From NCBI RefSeq assembly GCF_016806125.1, contig NZ_CP047166.1, forward strand, positions 682,001 through 746,000: a stretch of DNA of 64,000 nt. The letters run 5' to 3'. This DNA is from Ponticoccus alexandrii. Its GTDB lineage: Bacteria > Pseudomonadota > Alphaproteobacteria > Rhodobacterales > Rhodobacteraceae. The translations under genes were made by a program, and so were the position numbers. The notes under the pieces are model-generated. The model was not told the origin of the DNA. It saw only the letters and a program-made list of their open reading frames with translations, and did not search any database. Shown in pieces: positions 43,765-55,676 of this stretch. The stretch's first letter is position 1; each line of letters begins with the position of its first letter.

Positions 43765-43787
43765 CCTGAAGCGCGTCTTGGCTGCGC

Positions 43788-45638
43788 TCAATCCTTGTGC
43801 AACTGGCTGACGTCGCGCACCGCGCCCTTGGCGGCGGAGGTGGTCAGCGCGGCATAGGCCTGCAGCGCCGTCGTGACCTTGCGCTTGCGCACCTCTGCGG
43901 GCTTCCAGCCCTTCTCGTCCTGCGCGGCACGGCGTGCGGCCAGCGTCGCGTCATCCACCATCAGGTTGATCGTGCGGTTGGGGATGTCGATCTCGATCTT
44001 GTCGCCCTTTTCCACCAGACCGATGGCGCCGCCCTCTGCCGCCTCGGGAGAGACGTGGCCGATGCTGAGGCCCGAGGTGCCGCCCGAGAAACGCCCGTCG
44101 GTCAAGAGCGCGCAGGCTTTGCCGAGGCCCTTCGACTTCAGGTAGGAGGTCGGGTAGAGCATTTCCTGCATGCCCGGACCGCCTTTCGGCCCCTCATAGC
44201 GGATCACGACCACGTCGCCTTCCTTCACCTTGCCGGTGAGGATGTCCGACACGGCGGCATCCTGCGATTCGCAGACATGCGCGGTGCCGGTGAAGGTCAG
44301 GATCGAGGCGTCGACGCCCGCCGTCTTCACGATGCAGCCTTCCTGCGCGATGTTCCCGAAAAGCACCGCCAAGCCGCCGTCCTGCGAAAAGGCGTGCTCT
44401 TTCGAGCGGATGACGCCGTTTTCGCGGTCCTTGTCGAGTTCCTTGAAGCGGTTCTCGGTGGAAAACGCCTTGGTCGTGCGCACGCCGCCCGGGGCCGCCT
44501 TGAACAGGCTTTCGGCCTCGGGGTTGTTGGCGACCTTGATGTCCCAATGCGCGATAGCCTCGCCCATGGTGGTCGAATGCACGGTCGCGCATTCCTCGTG
44601 CAGCAGACCCGCGCGGCTGAGTTCGCCGAGGATCGAGAAGATGCCACCGGCGCGGTGCACGTCTTCCATGTGGACGTTCTCGATATTGGGCGCGACCTTG
44701 CAGAGGCAGGGCACCTTGCGCGACAGCCGGTCGATGTCGTCCATGGTAAAGCTCACCTCGCCCTCCAGCGCGATGGCGAGCAGGTGCAGCACGGTGTTGG
44801 TGGACCCGCCCATGGCGATGTCGAGCGACATGGCGTTCTCGAAGGCCTCAAACGTCGCGATCTCGCGCGGCAGCAGGCCGGTCTCTTCCAGCTCGTAATG
44901 GCGGCGGGTGATCTCGACGATCTTGCGCCCCGCTTCGAGGAAGAGGTGCTTGCGGTCGGCGTGGGTGGCCAGCGTCGAGCCGTTGCCCGGCAGCGCCAGA
45001 CCCAGCGCTTCGGCCAGACAGTTCATCGAGTTCGCGGTGAACATGCCAGAGCACGACCCGCAGGTCGGGCAGGCGTTTTCCTCGATGTGCTGGACCTGCT
45101 CGTCGGTGTAGGTCTCCGACGCGGCGGCGACCATGGCGTCGACCAGGTCGACCTTTTTCACGTCGAGGTCGGCGAGGTCGATCTTGCCCGCCTCCATCGG
45201 ACCGCCCGAGACGAAGATCGCGGGGATGTTCAGGCGCATGGCGGCCATCAGCATTCCCGGCGTGATCTTGTCGCAGTTCGAGATGCAGACCATGGCGTCG
45301 GCGCAATGGGCGTTGACCATGTACTCGACCGAGTCCGCGATGATCTCGCGCGAGGGCAGGGAATAGAGCATCCCGTCGTGGCCCATGGCGATGCCGTCGT
45401 CCACCGCGATGGTGTTGAATTCCTTGGCGACGCCGCCGGCCTTCTCAACCTCACGGGCGACCATCTGGCCAAGGTCCTGCAGGTGGACGTGGCCGGGCAC
45501 GAACTGGGTGAAGCTGTTGACGATGGCGATGATCGGTTTGCCGAAGTCGTCGTCTCCCATGCCGGTCGCGCGCCAGAGGCCGCGGGCCCCTGCCATGTTG
45601 CGGCCGTGGGTACTGGTTCTCGATCTGTAACGGGGCAT
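43788..45638 (-). CDS. ilvD: Dihydroxy-acid dehydratase
   Basis: The 616-residue Fe-S enzyme makes the 2-oxo acids for valine and isoleucine synthesis. Cluster cysteines are Cys122 in [13 protein letters not shown] and Cys193/Cys196 in [17 protein letters not shown]. The C-terminal [20 protein letters not shown] is the family signature. ATG 45638 fits the family start ([19 protein letters not shown]). It is divergent from a LysR regulator, and the strong terminator lies downstream. Confidence 0.97.
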   Translation of the reverse strand: MPRYRSRTSTHGRNMAGARGLWRATGMGDDDFGKPIIAIVNSFTQFVPGHVHLQDLGQMVAREVEKAGGVAKEFNTIAVDDGIAMGHDGMLYSLPSREIIADSVEYMVNAHCADAMVCISNCDKITPGMLMAAMRLNIPAIFVSGGPMEAGKIDLADLDVKKVDLVDAMVAAASETYTDEQVQHIEENACPTCGSCSGMFTANSMNCLAEALGLALPGNGSTLATHADRKHLFLEAGRKIVEITRRHYELEETGLLPREIATFEAFENAMSLDIAMGGSTNTVLHLLAIALEGEVSFTMDDIDRLSRKVPCLCKVAPNIENVHMEDVHRAGGIFSILGELSRAGLLHEECATVHSTTMGEAIAHWDIKVANNPEAESLFKAAPGGVRTTKAFSTENRFKELDKDRENGVIRSKEHAFSQDGGLAVLFGNIAQEGCIVKTAGVDASILTFTGTAHVCESQDAAVSDILTGKVKEGDVVVIRYEGPKGGPGMQEMLYPTSYLKSKGLGKACALLTDGRFSGGTSGLSIGHVSPEAAEGGAIGLVEKGDKIEIDIPNRTINLMVDDATLAARRAAQDEKGWKPAEVRKRKVTTALQAYAALTTSAAKGAVRDVSQLHKD

Positions 45639-45735
45639 CGGACCCTCCCTGAATGCGGTTCCGGGCGGGTATAGCGGGGTGGTCCCTGCTTGTGAAATAT
45701 ATTATTCTGCGCTGATTGGGTCCCGAGGCATATCA
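45639..45735. promoter_or_regulatory. Divergent ilvD/LysR control region
   Basis: The 97-bp gap contains an AT-rich patch near 45694-45708 (gaaatatattattct) that stands out from the GC-rich context. LysR regulators usually bind such divergent gaps. No exact T-N11-A pair can be assigned with confidence. Confidence 0.4.
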
Positions 45736-46662
45736 ATGGATACCCGACAGCTTAGGCATTTCGTGGCGGTGGCCGAGACGCTGCACTTTGGCCGCGCGGC
45801 AGAGCGTCTGGGCATGACGCAGCCGCCGCTCTCGCAGTCGATCCGCGCGCTCGAGGCGGGGCTGGGCAAGGCGCTGTTCGCCCGGACGCGGCGGTCCGTG
45901 GCCCTCACCCCCTTCGGCGAGGCCTTCCTGCCCCATGTCCGCGCGGCGCTGGCGGGCGTCGAGGGCCTGCGCGTGACCGCCGAGGCACTGCGCGGCGGCG
46001 CCGCGGGGCGGCTGGCGCTGAGCTTCGTGTCGACGGCAGACTACTCGGTGCTGCCCGCGCTGGTGCAGGGGTTTCGCGCGCGCTACCCGGGCGTGGAACT
46101 TGCGCTGACCGAGATGACCAGCGACATGCAGATCGCCGCCCTGATCGAGGGCAAGGGCCACGCGGGCATCGTCATCCCGCACGGGGACGACCCGCTGCCG
46201 CAGGCGCTGTCCTACCGCCGACTGCTGGCCGAGCCGCTGGTCGTGGCAGCCCCCGAAAGCTGGGTGGCTGAAGGCCGCCTGCCCGAGGGGCCCCGATTGT
46301 CTCCGGAAGCGGTGATCGACAAACCGCTGATCGTCTTCCCGCGCCGCGCCGCGCCGCTGTTTCACGACCTCGTCACCGGCTTCTACACAGCGCGCGGCGT
46401 GCGTCCGCAGGTGGCGCAGCACGCGATCCAGATGCAGACGATCATCAGCCTCGTCTCGGCTGGCATGGGGCTGGCGCTGGTGCCGCGCTCGCTGAAGAAC
46501 CTCGCGCGGGCGGGGGTGGTCTACCGCGACCTCGACGGCACGGCCCCTGTGCTGGAAACCGGCATCGCCTGGCGCCGCGCGGACGAAACGCCCACGCTGC
46601 GCAACTTCCTCGCGCTAGTCGAAGAGGGCGCGGTGGTGGCAAAGGGCGACGCAAGCGGATAG
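45736..46662 (+). CDS. LysR-family regulator divergent from ilvD
   Basis: The 308-residue protein has an N-terminal winged helix (RQLRHFVAVAETLHFGRAAERLGMTQPPLSQSI) and a C-terminal effector domain from about residue 90 (GRLALSFVSTADYSVLPAL). ATG 45736 gives the usual LysR start. Its position next to ilvD suggests that it controls that gene, but the effector is unknown. Confidence 0.92.
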   Translation: MDTRQLRHFVAVAETLHFGRAAERLGMTQPPLSQSIRALEAGLGKALFARTRRSVALTPFGEAFLPHVRAALAGVEGLRVTAEALRGGAAGRLALSFVSTADYSVLPALVQGFRARYPGVELALTEMTSDMQIAALIEGKGHAGIVIPHGDDPLPQALSYRRLLAEPLVVAAPESWVAEGRLPEGPRLSPEAVIDKPLIVFPRRAAPLFHDLVTGFYTARGVRPQVAQHAIQMQTIISLVSAGMGLALVPRSLKNLARAGVVYRDLDGTAPVLETGIAWRRADETPTLRNFLALVEEGAVVAKGDASG

Positions 46663-46859
46663 GAGGAGAGGGCGTGCTGCCCCCGTCCCTGCGGGACTCC
46701 CCCGAGGGCTATGCGCAAGACATTGCCCCTGTTTTCGCGTCTGCGAAGATAGGGGTGGTCGGTTTCCTTGATGGCCATCGAAGAAGCCGGTGACGGGCGG
46801 GCCTCCCCGACGAATGACCCGATCCGCGCTCGCAAAGGATCCTGCCACCCGTCACATCT
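46663..46859. other. Short gap after LysR with truncated repeat arm
   Basis: About 46676-46712 resembles the GC arm of the type-A repeat (ctgcccccgtccctgcggga then ctcccccgagg) but the AT-rich core is missing. Then about 150 bp lead to the transposase remnant with no gene. Confidence 0.4.
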
Positions 46860-47005
46860 GTCCACTTCACCTCCACATCCGCCAGCTGGATCAACCAGGT
46901 CGAACGGTGGGTCGCGGATCTGACCCGAACGCAGCTGCAACGTGGCGTGCACAGCTCAGCCGCCGAACCGGAGGCCGACATGACAGCCTTCATCGCAGGG
47001 CGTCA
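46860..47005 (+). pseudogene. IS630-family transposase C-terminal remnant
   Basis: Translation from 46860 gives VHFTSTSASWINQVERW, continuing VADLTRTQLQRGVHSS and ending in a segment like EADMTAFIAGRH. This matches the last catalytic-Glu region of IS630/Tc1-type DDE transposases (pattern HFTPTHASWLNQVERWFAxLTRKQ..RGVH). About 48 codons remain with no start, no upstream DDE part and no visible terminal repeats. It overlaps the last codons of the SMP-30 gene on the other strand. Confidence 0.8.
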
Positions 47006-47850
47006 TCGTAATCCAGCTGCAAGAGCGCGCCGGACAACGGCGCATCGTCGAGCTGCGTGTCAGACAGGCCGATCCGGGCCGTCGTGATGAACAGCGTGCG
47101 GCCATCGCCGCCGAAGGCACAGCTTGTCGGGCGCGGCACCGGCAGGCGGATCCTGAGGTCGAGCACACCGTCCGGCGCGATCCGAAGGATCGCAGAACCA
47201 TCGAACAGGACGCTGAGAAAATAGCCCTCGGGATCCATGGCGAGTCCGTCCGGTTTTCCATCGGCCGGGTTCATGCCGAAAAACGGTCGCCGGTTCTCGA
47301 CTTTCCCGGAAACAGGATCGAAATCGTAGGCGTATATTTTGCCCTTGTGCGAGTCCGTGAAATAAAAGGTTTTGCCATCGCGGCTCCATTCCAGCCCGTT
47401 GGGCAGGTCAAAGCCGGTATCGGCAATGTGCCATGTGCCATCGGGATCGAACCGGTAGAGGACACCGCTGCCCTTCTTGCCCTCCTTGTTCATGAGGCCG
47501 GCCCAAAGCCGACCCTGAGGATCGAACCTCCCGTCATTGAAGCGGAAGGCCGGATCGGCATGGGGCGCGCTGGCAATGTGCTCGATCTCACCGTCATCGC
47601 CCAGACGGGCAAGGCCGCAGTCCAGCCCCAGGACGATCTCGCCCGATGGGCTCTCCGCCAACAGGCCAGCGTCTGTGGGCAGTTCGGTCACCTCGTCACG
47701 CCCGGTTGCAGGATCGTAGGTGTGAAGTTGCCTTCCCATGATGTCGATCCACAGCAACCGTTCGCGCCGCGCGCTCCATATCGGGCTTTCCCCGATGGTC
47801 GCTTTGGCGCGGACCGCAACGGCAATATCGGGAACGACATCCTTCATCAT
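46990..47850 (-). CDS. SMP-30/gluconolactonase-family protein
   Basis: This 286-residue six-bladed beta-propeller lactonase family member has the metal-ligand Glu in IGESPIWSARR near residue 20. FRFNDGRFDPQGRLWAG near 103 and LPNGLEWSRDG near 150 follow, and PDGLAMDPEG near 200. It hydrolyses sugar or other lactones. ATG 47850 overlaps the SDR stop (ATGA). The last few codons lie in the IS630 remnant read antisense, so its original C-terminus may have been replaced. Confidence 0.9.
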   Translation of the reverse strand: MMKDVVPDIAVAVRAKATIGESPIWSARRERLLWIDIMGRQLHTYDPATGRDEVTELPTDAGLLAESPSGEIVLGLDCGLARLGDDGEIEHIASAPHADPAFRFNDGRFDPQGRLWAGLMNKEGKKGSGVLYRFDPDGTWHIADTGFDLPNGLEWSRDGKTFYFTDSHKGKIYAYDFDPVSGKVENRRPFFGMNPADGKPDGLAMDPEGYFLSVLFDGSAILRIAPDGVLDLRIRLPVPRPTSCAFGGDGRTLFITTARIGLSDTQLDDAPLSGALLQLDYDDALR

Positions 47851-48716
47851 CGTGCCTCCGGCACGGCGCATGCGATCCTGTCCCACGCGGCTGCTACCGC
47901 GCTCGGGCTATCGGCCGTGACCGCGCGCAAATCGCGGGGATAATCAACACCCTCCGCCTCAAGCGCGCGGGTTGCATGGAACTGCCCGTTCGCCGCCCGC
48001 AGCACCCAGCCCCCTTCGGTGCAGGCGTTGGACGCCAGGAACGCGACACCCGGTGCGACGGCCTCCGGCTTCAGGTCTTCCGGCTCGCCCTCGACGCCCC
48101 ACATGCGGGTCTTGGCGACTGGAGAGACCGCGTTGACGAAGATGCCGTGCTCCAGGCCCTCGTCCGCGAGAACGTTGACGATCCCCACCGCGGCCATCTT
48201 CGCCGCTGCATAAGAGGCAAGGCCCTTCTGGACATATTGCGGATAGACGGCCCGGCAGGACGTGGTCAGGACAATCCGCCCATAGCCTGCCTGACGCATC
48301 CCGGGCCACGCGGCCTGAACCAGCCAGAGTGGCGCCTTGGCCATGATCGCCGTCATGTGGTCAAAGGACGACTCCCGCAGGTCCTCGACCCGTTCATAGG
48401 CCACCCACCCGGCATTGTGGATCACTGCGTCCAGGCGGCCTCGCACCCTCAGACAGTCTCGAACAAGTTCGCGGCATGCGTCCCGCGTGTCGATCGGAGT
48501 GCCGAAGGGGTGGGCGTCGATCCCCTCCGAACGCAACAGGGCAGTCGCATTTTCAGCAACCGCGCGGTTCTGCCCCCGACCATCGGAATCCGCACCCACG
48601 TCATGGACCAGGACCGTCGCGCCCAGCTGACCGACGGCGCGGGCATAGGCCAGGCCCAGGCCGCGGCCAGCACCGGTGATGAGCACGGTTTGTCCTTCGA
48701 AATCTGGCTCTTTCAT
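47847..48716 (-). CDS. Short-chain dehydrogenase/reductase
   Basis: The protein is about 289 residues. Its Rossmann motif is TGAGRGLGLAYA near residue 14, with VHDVGADSDGRG as an extended region before NAG (IHNAGWVAYERV near 100). Ser in LTTSCRAV and Tyr-x3-Lys in SYAAAKM form the active site. AAGGAGG is 5 bp before ATG 48716 and 2 bp before ATG 48719. It is coupled to the SMP-30 gene, suggesting oxidation of a sugar or alcohol to a lactone that the partner opens (inference). Confidence 0.88.
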   Translation of the reverse strand: MKEPDFEGQTVLITGAGRGLGLAYARAVGQLGATVLVHDVGADSDGRGQNRAVAENATALLRSEGIDAHPFGTPIDTRDACRELVRDCLRVRGRLDAVIHNAGWVAYERVEDLRESSFDHMTAIMAKAPLWLVQAAWPGMRQAGYGRIVLTTSCRAVYPQYVQKGLASYAAAKMAAVGIVNVLADEGLEHGIFVNAVSPVAKTRMWGVEGEPEDLKPEAVAPGVAFLASNACTEGGWVLRAANGQFHATRALEAEGVDYPRDLRAVTADSPSAVAAAWDRIACAVPEAR

Positions 48717-48755
48717 CATTGCCTCCTTGGTTGCAGCGAAGATGGCAATGCCGGT

Positions 48756-48807
48756 ATGATACTTCTAATATAAACTGAGCGGCTGATTGATATGATTTCG
48801 GTATCAT
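48756..48807. promoter_or_regulatory. Inverted repeat in the LysR/SDR divergent region
   Basis: atgatac (48756-48762) and gtatcat (48801-48807) are exact inverse complements 38 bp apart, each preceded by cggt-type bases, within the 117-bp AT-richer gap. Paired half-sites of this kind are typical of LysR binding regions. Confidence 0.5.
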
Positions 48808-48833
48808 GTGAAGATTCCCTCTCGGCGCGGGGA

Positions 48834-49721
48834 ATGATCGACCTTCGCAAGATGGAGCAATTCGTGGCGGTGGCCGAAGAGTGCCATTTTCACCGTGCAG
48901 CTCAGCGTCTCGGAATGTCACAGCCGCCCTTGACGGTGGCGATCCGACGGCTTGAAGAGGATCTTGGCGTCGACCTGATCGAACGGGGCGGCAATCGTAT
49001 GCTTGGGCTGACCGCAGCCGGGCAGGCCTTTTTGCATGAGGCGCGCGAGACGCTACGCCAAGCCGGTCATGCGATCGCGACAGCGCGCGAAACGGCAGCC
49101 GGGCGCACGGGCCTCATCCGGCTCGGCTATGTCGGCAGCGCGCTCTATGGGCGATTGCCCGATACGATCCGAACGTTTCGAAGGGCGCGACCGAACGTGC
49201 GCCTGGAACTGCATGAGGCAACGACAGCTGCCCAAATTGCCGGGCTCCGGGACGGCACGCTCGACGCCGGTATCGTCATCCCCCCGATAGCGGGGGCTGC
49301 GGGCATCGAGCTTCACGATTTCGACCAGGATCGGCTCTGCATCGCCCTGTCATTGGGCCATCATCTGGCGGGTAAAGATGATCTGTGCGTTGCCGACATC
49401 GCGGACGAGGATTTCGTACTGTGGCCGATGGTCGAGGGGCGCGGCTTCCACCTTCAGGTCATCCGCCTTTGTACTGATGCCGGGTTCGTACCGCGGGTCA
49501 CGCAGGAGGCGCATGGAATGCATGCGGTTCTATCCCTTGTCGCGGTCGGTGCAGGTGTGTCGGTGGTTCCAGAAAGCATGAGGCAGTTCCGGCCGGATCA
49601 GATCACCTACCGGCCCATTGCCGAAGCCGGAGCAGACTTTCCGCTGTGTCTGGCTCTCCACAAGCCTGGTCCTGCGACCGTGGCCTTTAAAGAGATCGCC
49701 TTCCGTGGCGATTCCATATAG
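48834..49721 (+). CDS. LysR-family regulator of the SDR/SMP-30 module
   Basis: The protein is about 295 residues. Its helix-turn-helix part is MEQFVAVAEECHFHRAAQRLGMSQPPLTVAIRRLEE; the effector domain starts near residue 90 (LIRLGYVGSALYGRLP). ATG 48834 gives the usual N-terminus; ATG 48792 would add 14 residues. It is divergent from the SDR gene, so local control is likely. Confidence 0.9.
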   Translation: MIDLRKMEQFVAVAEECHFHRAAQRLGMSQPPLTVAIRRLEEDLGVDLIERGGNRMLGLTAAGQAFLHEARETLRQAGHAIATARETAAGRTGLIRLGYVGSALYGRLPDTIRTFRRARPNVRLELHEATTAAQIAGLRDGTLDAGIVIPPIAGAAGIELHDFDQDRLCIALSLGHHLAGKDDLCVADIADEDFVLWPMVEGRGFHLQVIRLCTDAGFVPRVTQEAHGMHAVLSLVAVGAGVSVVPESMRQFRPDQITYRPIAEAGADFPLCLALHKPGPATVAFKEIAFRGDSI

Positions 49722-49988
49722 TTAGGTTTGCGGTCCCCGATACAGAAAGCTGCCGTTCGCGCATCACGCAGCATCCGGAAAAATGGGCCCACAGCCCGCT
49801 TTCGCCGCGCGATACACGAACGGCGGCTCCGTAGAATCCGAAAGGCCCTTGCTACGGATGCTCAGGGATGTTGACCGAAGGGACAGGGCAGATATTTGAA
49901 CCAGGAAGAAACAGGAGTGGCAGATTTGCGCAGCGGGATGGCACGATCAGAGGAGCGGGCGCCCGGGATCGCAGGGCAGGCGCATCGT

Positions 49989-50056
49989 TCTTCTTTGGTC
50001 TTCCAAATACCTCGGGGGGCTGCGCAGCAGTGGGGGCAGAGCCCCCTCCGCCCCCC
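49989..50056 (+). repeat. Type-A intergenic repeat, copy 6
   Basis: ttcttctttggtcttccaaa leads to tacctcggggggctgcgcag, then gggggcagagccccc, a perfect foldable arm. It lies between LysR and queG. The remaining gap (49722-49988) holds no recognisable gene. Confidence 0.82.
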
Positions 50057-50092
50057 GATGCCGGGCGGCGCATTCATGGGAGGCGCGGCTTC

Positions 50093-51151
50093 ATGACCCC
50101 GCTACGGGACCGCCTGAAGGCCGAAGCTGCCGCGGTGGGCTTCGCGGCCTGTCGGATCTGCCGGCCCGGCGATGTGCCCGAGGTGATGGCGCGCCTTCGC
50201 GCCTTCCTCGACGCCGGGTATCATGGGCAGATGGCTTGGCTTGCAGAGCGGGTGCAGTGGCGCGGGGCGCCTGACGTGCTCTGGCCCGAGGCGCGCTCGG
50301 TCATCATGCTGGCCGAGAACTACGGCCCCGGGACCGACCCTCTGGAGGTTCTGGAGCGCCGCGACCGCGCCGCTGTTTCGGTCTATGCGCAGGGGCGCGA
50401 TTATCATGACGTGGTCAAGAAGCGGCTGAAGCGTCTGGGGCGCTGGCTGATCGCCGAGGCGGGGCCGGAGACCGAGATCAAGGTCTTCGTCGATACGGCC
50501 CCGGTGCCGGAAAAGGCGCTGGGGCAGGCGGCGGGGCTGGGCTGGCAGGGCAAGCATACCAATCTTGTTAGCCGGGACCTGGGGTCGTGGTTCTTCCTTG
50601 GCGCGATCTTCACCACGCTGGAGCTGCCCGTCGACGGGGCCGAGACCGACCATTGCGGCGGCTGCCGGCGGTGCCTCGACATCTGCCCGACCGGGGCCTT
50701 TCCCGCGCCCTACCGTCTGGATGCGCGGCGTTGCATTTCCTACCTGACCATCGAGCACCACGGCCCGGTCCCCGAGGATCTGCGCGCCCTCATGGGCAAC
50801 CGCATCTATGGCTGCGACGACTGCCTTGCCGTTTGCCCGTGGAACAAGTTCGCCCGTCGCGCGGAGGAGCAGAAGTATCATGCCCGCGACGATCTGCGCG
50901 CGCCGGCGCTGGCCGAGCTGGCGGTGCTGGACGATGCCGCCTTCCGCGCCCGTTTCTCGGGCTCGCCGATCAAGCGGATCGGGCGCGACCGCTTCGTGCG
51001 GAACGTGCTCTATGCCATCGGGAACTCTGGCCGGCCAGACCTTCGGGGCGTGGCGCAGAATCTGACGGACGACCCGGACGCGACCGTCCGGGATGCCGCC
51101 GGCTGGGCGGTGCATCGGCTGTCGAATGCGACGCGGGAGGGGAGTGAGTGA
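50093..51151 (+). CDS. queG: Epoxyqueuosine reductase
   Basis: The 352-residue cobalamin and Fe-S enzyme performs the last step of queuosine synthesis in tRNA. It has catalytic Asp134 in [13 protein letters not shown]. The two 4Fe-4S sets are [15 protein letters not shown] near residue 185 and [11 protein letters not shown] near 243, with a C-terminal HEAT-like segment. GGGAGG precedes ATG 50093; longer frames run through the repeat. Cytosolic. Confidence 0.95.
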   Translation: MTPLRDRLKAEAAAVGFAACRICRPGDVPEVMARLRAFLDAGYHGQMAWLAERVQWRGAPDVLWPEARSVIMLAENYGPGTDPLEVLERRDRAAVSVYAQGRDYHDVVKKRLKRLGRWLIAEAGPETEIKVFVDTAPVPEKALGQAAGLGWQGKHTNLVSRDLGSWFFLGAIFTTLELPVDGAETDHCGGCRRCLDICPTGAFPAPYRLDARRCISYLTIEHHGPVPEDLRALMGNRIYGCDDCLAVCPWNKFARRAEEQKYHARDDLRAPALAELAVLDDAAFRARFSGSPIKRIGRDRFVRNVLYAIGNSGRPDLRGVAQNLTDDPDATVRDAAGWAVHRLSNATREGSE

Positions 51152-51384
51152 CCCCCGGCCAAAGCGTCTGTCGGGCGCCAAGCTGCCATCTCGGCGCCCG
51201 GAGCGACGCTAGGCGTTTCCTGGGAGAAAGGCTTTGTCACTCATGGATTAAATGGCAACATCGAAAGGATCGCGCAACCCCCGGCCAAGCGGACGTGATC
51301 TCTGTGACAGCGCGCTTGGATTTTGCGGGGCGGGCCCCATCTTTGCCGTGACTGCCCGCAGAGCCGACCGAGGAAGGACCCGAG
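51152..51384. other. Gap before msrB
   Basis: This 233-bp stretch contains two related segments, cccccggccaaagcg near 51154 and cccccggccaagcg near 51280. No gene is visible. It likely includes the msrBA promoter. Confidence 0.4.
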
Positions 51385-51834
51385 ATGACAAAATATGAAC
51401 GAAGACCGGAAGTTATCCACAGCCTGACGCCCGAGCAGTATCGTGTCACGCAGGAGAACGGGACAGAGCGTCCGGGCACCGGCGAATTCCTGCACAACAA
51501 GCAGGCCGGGCTCTATGTCGACGTGGTTTCGGGCGAGCCTCTCTTTGCCAGCGCCGCGAAATACGAATCGGGTTGCGGCTGGCCCAGCTTCGTGAAGCCG
51601 GTGGAGCCGGACAACGTTGTCGAGCTGCGCGACACCACGCACGGAATGGTCCGGACCGAGGTCCGCTCGCGTCACGGCGACAGCCACCTCGGGCACGTCT
51701 TTCCCGACGGGCCGATGGATCGGGGCGGTCTGCGCTACTGCATCAACTCGGCCTCCCTGCGCTTCATCCCGAAGGACGAGATGGACGCCGAGGGCTACGG
51801 CCAATACATCGACCAGGTGGAGGACATCGCATGA
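51385..51834 (+). CDS. msrB: Peptide methionine-(R)-S-oxide reductase
   Basis: The 149-residue protein has catalytic Cys119 in [11 protein letters not shown] and the resolving Cys64 in SGCGWPSF, with [22 protein letters not shown] between. The CxxC zinc pairs of some MsrB proteins are absent. It repairs the R-epimer of methionine sulfoxide. GGAAGGA precedes ATG 51385. It overlaps msrA by 4 bp. Confidence 0.96.
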   Translation: MTKYERRPEVIHSLTPEQYRVTQENGTERPGTGEFLHNKQAGLYVDVVSGEPLFASAAKYESGCGWPSFVKPVEPDNVVELRDTTHGMVRTEVRSRHGDSHLGHVFPDGPMDRGGLRYCINSASLRFIPKDEMDAEGYGQYIDQVEDIA

Positions 51835-52337
51835 CCAAACGCGCCGTACTGGCGGGGGGCTGCTTCTGGGGCATGGAAGAGCTGATCCGCAAGCTGCCGG
51901 GGGTCACCGGAACCCGCGTCGGCTATACCGGTGGCGACGTGCCCAACGCGACCTATCGCAACCATGGCACCCACGCCGAGGGGATCGAGATCCTCTACGA
52001 CCCCGAGCGGATCACCTACCGCCGCCTGCTGGAGTTCTTCTTCCAGATCCACGACCCGACCACGCTGAACCGGCAGGGCAACGACCTTGGTCTGTCCTAT
52101 CGCTCGGCGATCTACTACGTGGACGAGGACCAGCGGCAGGTCGCGCTGGACACCATCGCCGACGTCGAGGCCTCCGGCATCTGGCCGGGCAAGGTGGTGA
52201 CCGAGGTCGAACCCGTGGGCGACTTCTGGGAGGCGGAGCCCGAGCATCAGGATTACCTGCAGCGCTACCCGGGCGGCTACACCTGCCACTTCCCGCGCGC
52301 CGATTGGGTCCTGCCCAAGCGCGACGCCGCCGAATAG
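51831..52337 (+). CDS. msrA: Peptide methionine-(S)-S-oxide reductase
   Basis: The 168-residue enzyme has catalytic Cys11 in [22 protein letters not shown] and [10 protein letters not shown]. It reduces the S-epimer. Start ATG 51831 overlaps the msrB stop, so the pair is made together. No signal peptide is visible, so it is cytoplasmic. Confidence 0.97.
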   Translation: MTKRAVLAGGCFWGMEELIRKLPGVTGTRVGYTGGDVPNATYRNHGTHAEGIEILYDPERITYRRLLEFFFQIHDPTTLNRQGNDLGLSYRSAIYYVDEDQRQVALDTIADVEASGIWPGKVVTEVEPVGDFWEAEPEHQDYLQRYPGGYTCHFPRADWVLPKRDAAE

Positions 52338-52386
52338 ATCCCGCAGACGCCTTGCGGACGTGTTGGGTCTCCCGGATCCAGGGATA

Positions 52387-52413
52387 AGGCGGTCCTGTCA
52401 GGGCCGCCTTTGG
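52387..52413 (+). terminator. Probable msrBA terminator
   Basis: The stem aaggcggtcct pairs with agggccgcctt across a 3-base loop (11 pairs, one G-T), then a short t-rich tail. It lies 50 bp after the msrA stop. Confidence 0.6.
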
Positions 52414-52714
52414 CTTGTCGGGCGGGGCTTTTACCGAAGGCGCCTTGGAGCGGTGGGCTTTCCATGAAGGCCGCGTGCATCCCTGCCGCCACTTGCAATG
52501 ACAGAAGCCCCGCGCTGTCGGCTCCGGGGTCGTGTTCGCGTTCTCCGTTGAGGGCGAAAGCAGAGTTCGCGATATCTGCGGACAGCGGACGATCCCCCTC
52601 GGGATCATGACGGACGCAATCGCCGGTATCGCATCGGGGGGGCAGAGCGATCCCGCGGATGGCCCTTGTCAGTGAGGTGCCGCGACCGGCTTTGAGGGCT
52701 GGCCTGACGCGTCG
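52414..52714. other. 301-bp convergent gap
   Basis: This is the rest of the interval between the msrBA terminator and the GNAT gene. Small ORFs are present but none has recognisable features. Confidence 0.4.
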
Positions 52715-53233
52715 TCAGAGGTCGAGCCGGAAGTACCGCATGTAGGGCCGCATCTCCGGGAAGGCATTGGCGGTGGCGCTTTCGGCGTATCGCTCTGTGG
52801 GGGTGAAGCCGAGCGAGCCGGAAAGCCCCTGCATCTCTGCCGTATTCGACAAGGTGTCGACCAGCAGCGCCTTCAGGCCCATCTCGCGCGCGGCCTCTAT
52901 CCGGGCGGTGACCAGCGCCCGGCCCAGCCCCGTGCCACGGCCCGCGGGCCGCACGTAAAGCCGCTTCAACTCGCCCCGGTCGCCCGGCAGCCGCGAGAGC
53001 GTCCCGCAGCCCAGCCACGTTCCGCCTGTCCCGACGCCAAGGCACAGCCTGCCGCGCGGGGGCAGGAAGTCGTCGATGTGGTCCCAGAAATCTGCGATCG
53101 GCGCCTCGGGCGGAATCGCCGGGCCGCCCAGTTGGGCCAGCCGTGAAAGGATGTCGGCGTAATACTCGGCCAGCAGGGCCGTCATGGCCCCGCGGTCGGG
53201 GGCGGTTTCGGGCAGATGCAGCGAGTAAGCCAT
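52715..53233 (-). CDS. GNAT-family N-acetyltransferase
   Basis: The 172-residue protein has acetyl-CoA motif A, LKRLYVRPAGRGTGLGRAL near residue 88, and the C-terminal GFTPTERYA segment. ATG 53233 follows TGGGGA; the longer frame upstream is not family-like. The substrate is unknown. It is divergent from fadH. Confidence 0.9.
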   Translation of the reverse strand: MAYSLHLPETAPDRGAMTALLAEYYADILSRLAQLGGPAIPPEAPIADFWDHIDDFLPPRGRLCLGVGTGGTWLGCGTLSRLPGDRGELKRLYVRPAGRGTGLGRALVTARIEAAREMGLKALLVDTLSNTAEMQGLSGSLGFTPTERYAESATANAFPEMRPYMRYFRLDL

Positions 53234-53382
53234 TCCCCATTCTATTGCGCGCGGGGCGCAGCCGCGCAAGGCGGGCGGTTGTTGTCGCGCGCAGGGCGAA
53301 ACCGCGTGCGGTGGGGGGCGGGCGGCGTCGGTCGCGGCCGGCTGACCGCTCTGCACGGCTGTGACGTCACGTTTTGCGGTGA

Positions 53383-55461
<2,079 letters not shown>

Positions 55462-55536
55462 GTCCGGCGGGCGGGCGCTGTTTCGCTGGCGCGAAAGGCG
55501 CCCCGCCCACCGTCCCGTGGCGCGCCTCCTTGCCTG

Positions 55537-55596
55537 CGCCGGGGTTGGGGGCGGGCGGAGGATGCCTCCGGCGGGGATATTTCGGGACAGAAGAAG
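55537..55596 (-). repeat. Type-B intergenic repeat, copy 2
   Basis: The GC arm (cgccggggttgggggcgggc) is followed by cggggatatttcgggacagaagaag, the reverse complement of the CTTCTGTCC..AAATATCCC core. It lies 75 bp after the fadH stop. Confidence 0.72.
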
Positions 55597-55676
55597 GCGC
55601 CCCGGCGTCACGCCGGAACGGGAGCGGAGGCTTTGCGTTGTCTGGATAAGCAATGCAAACGGAAGGAGATTTGGAA

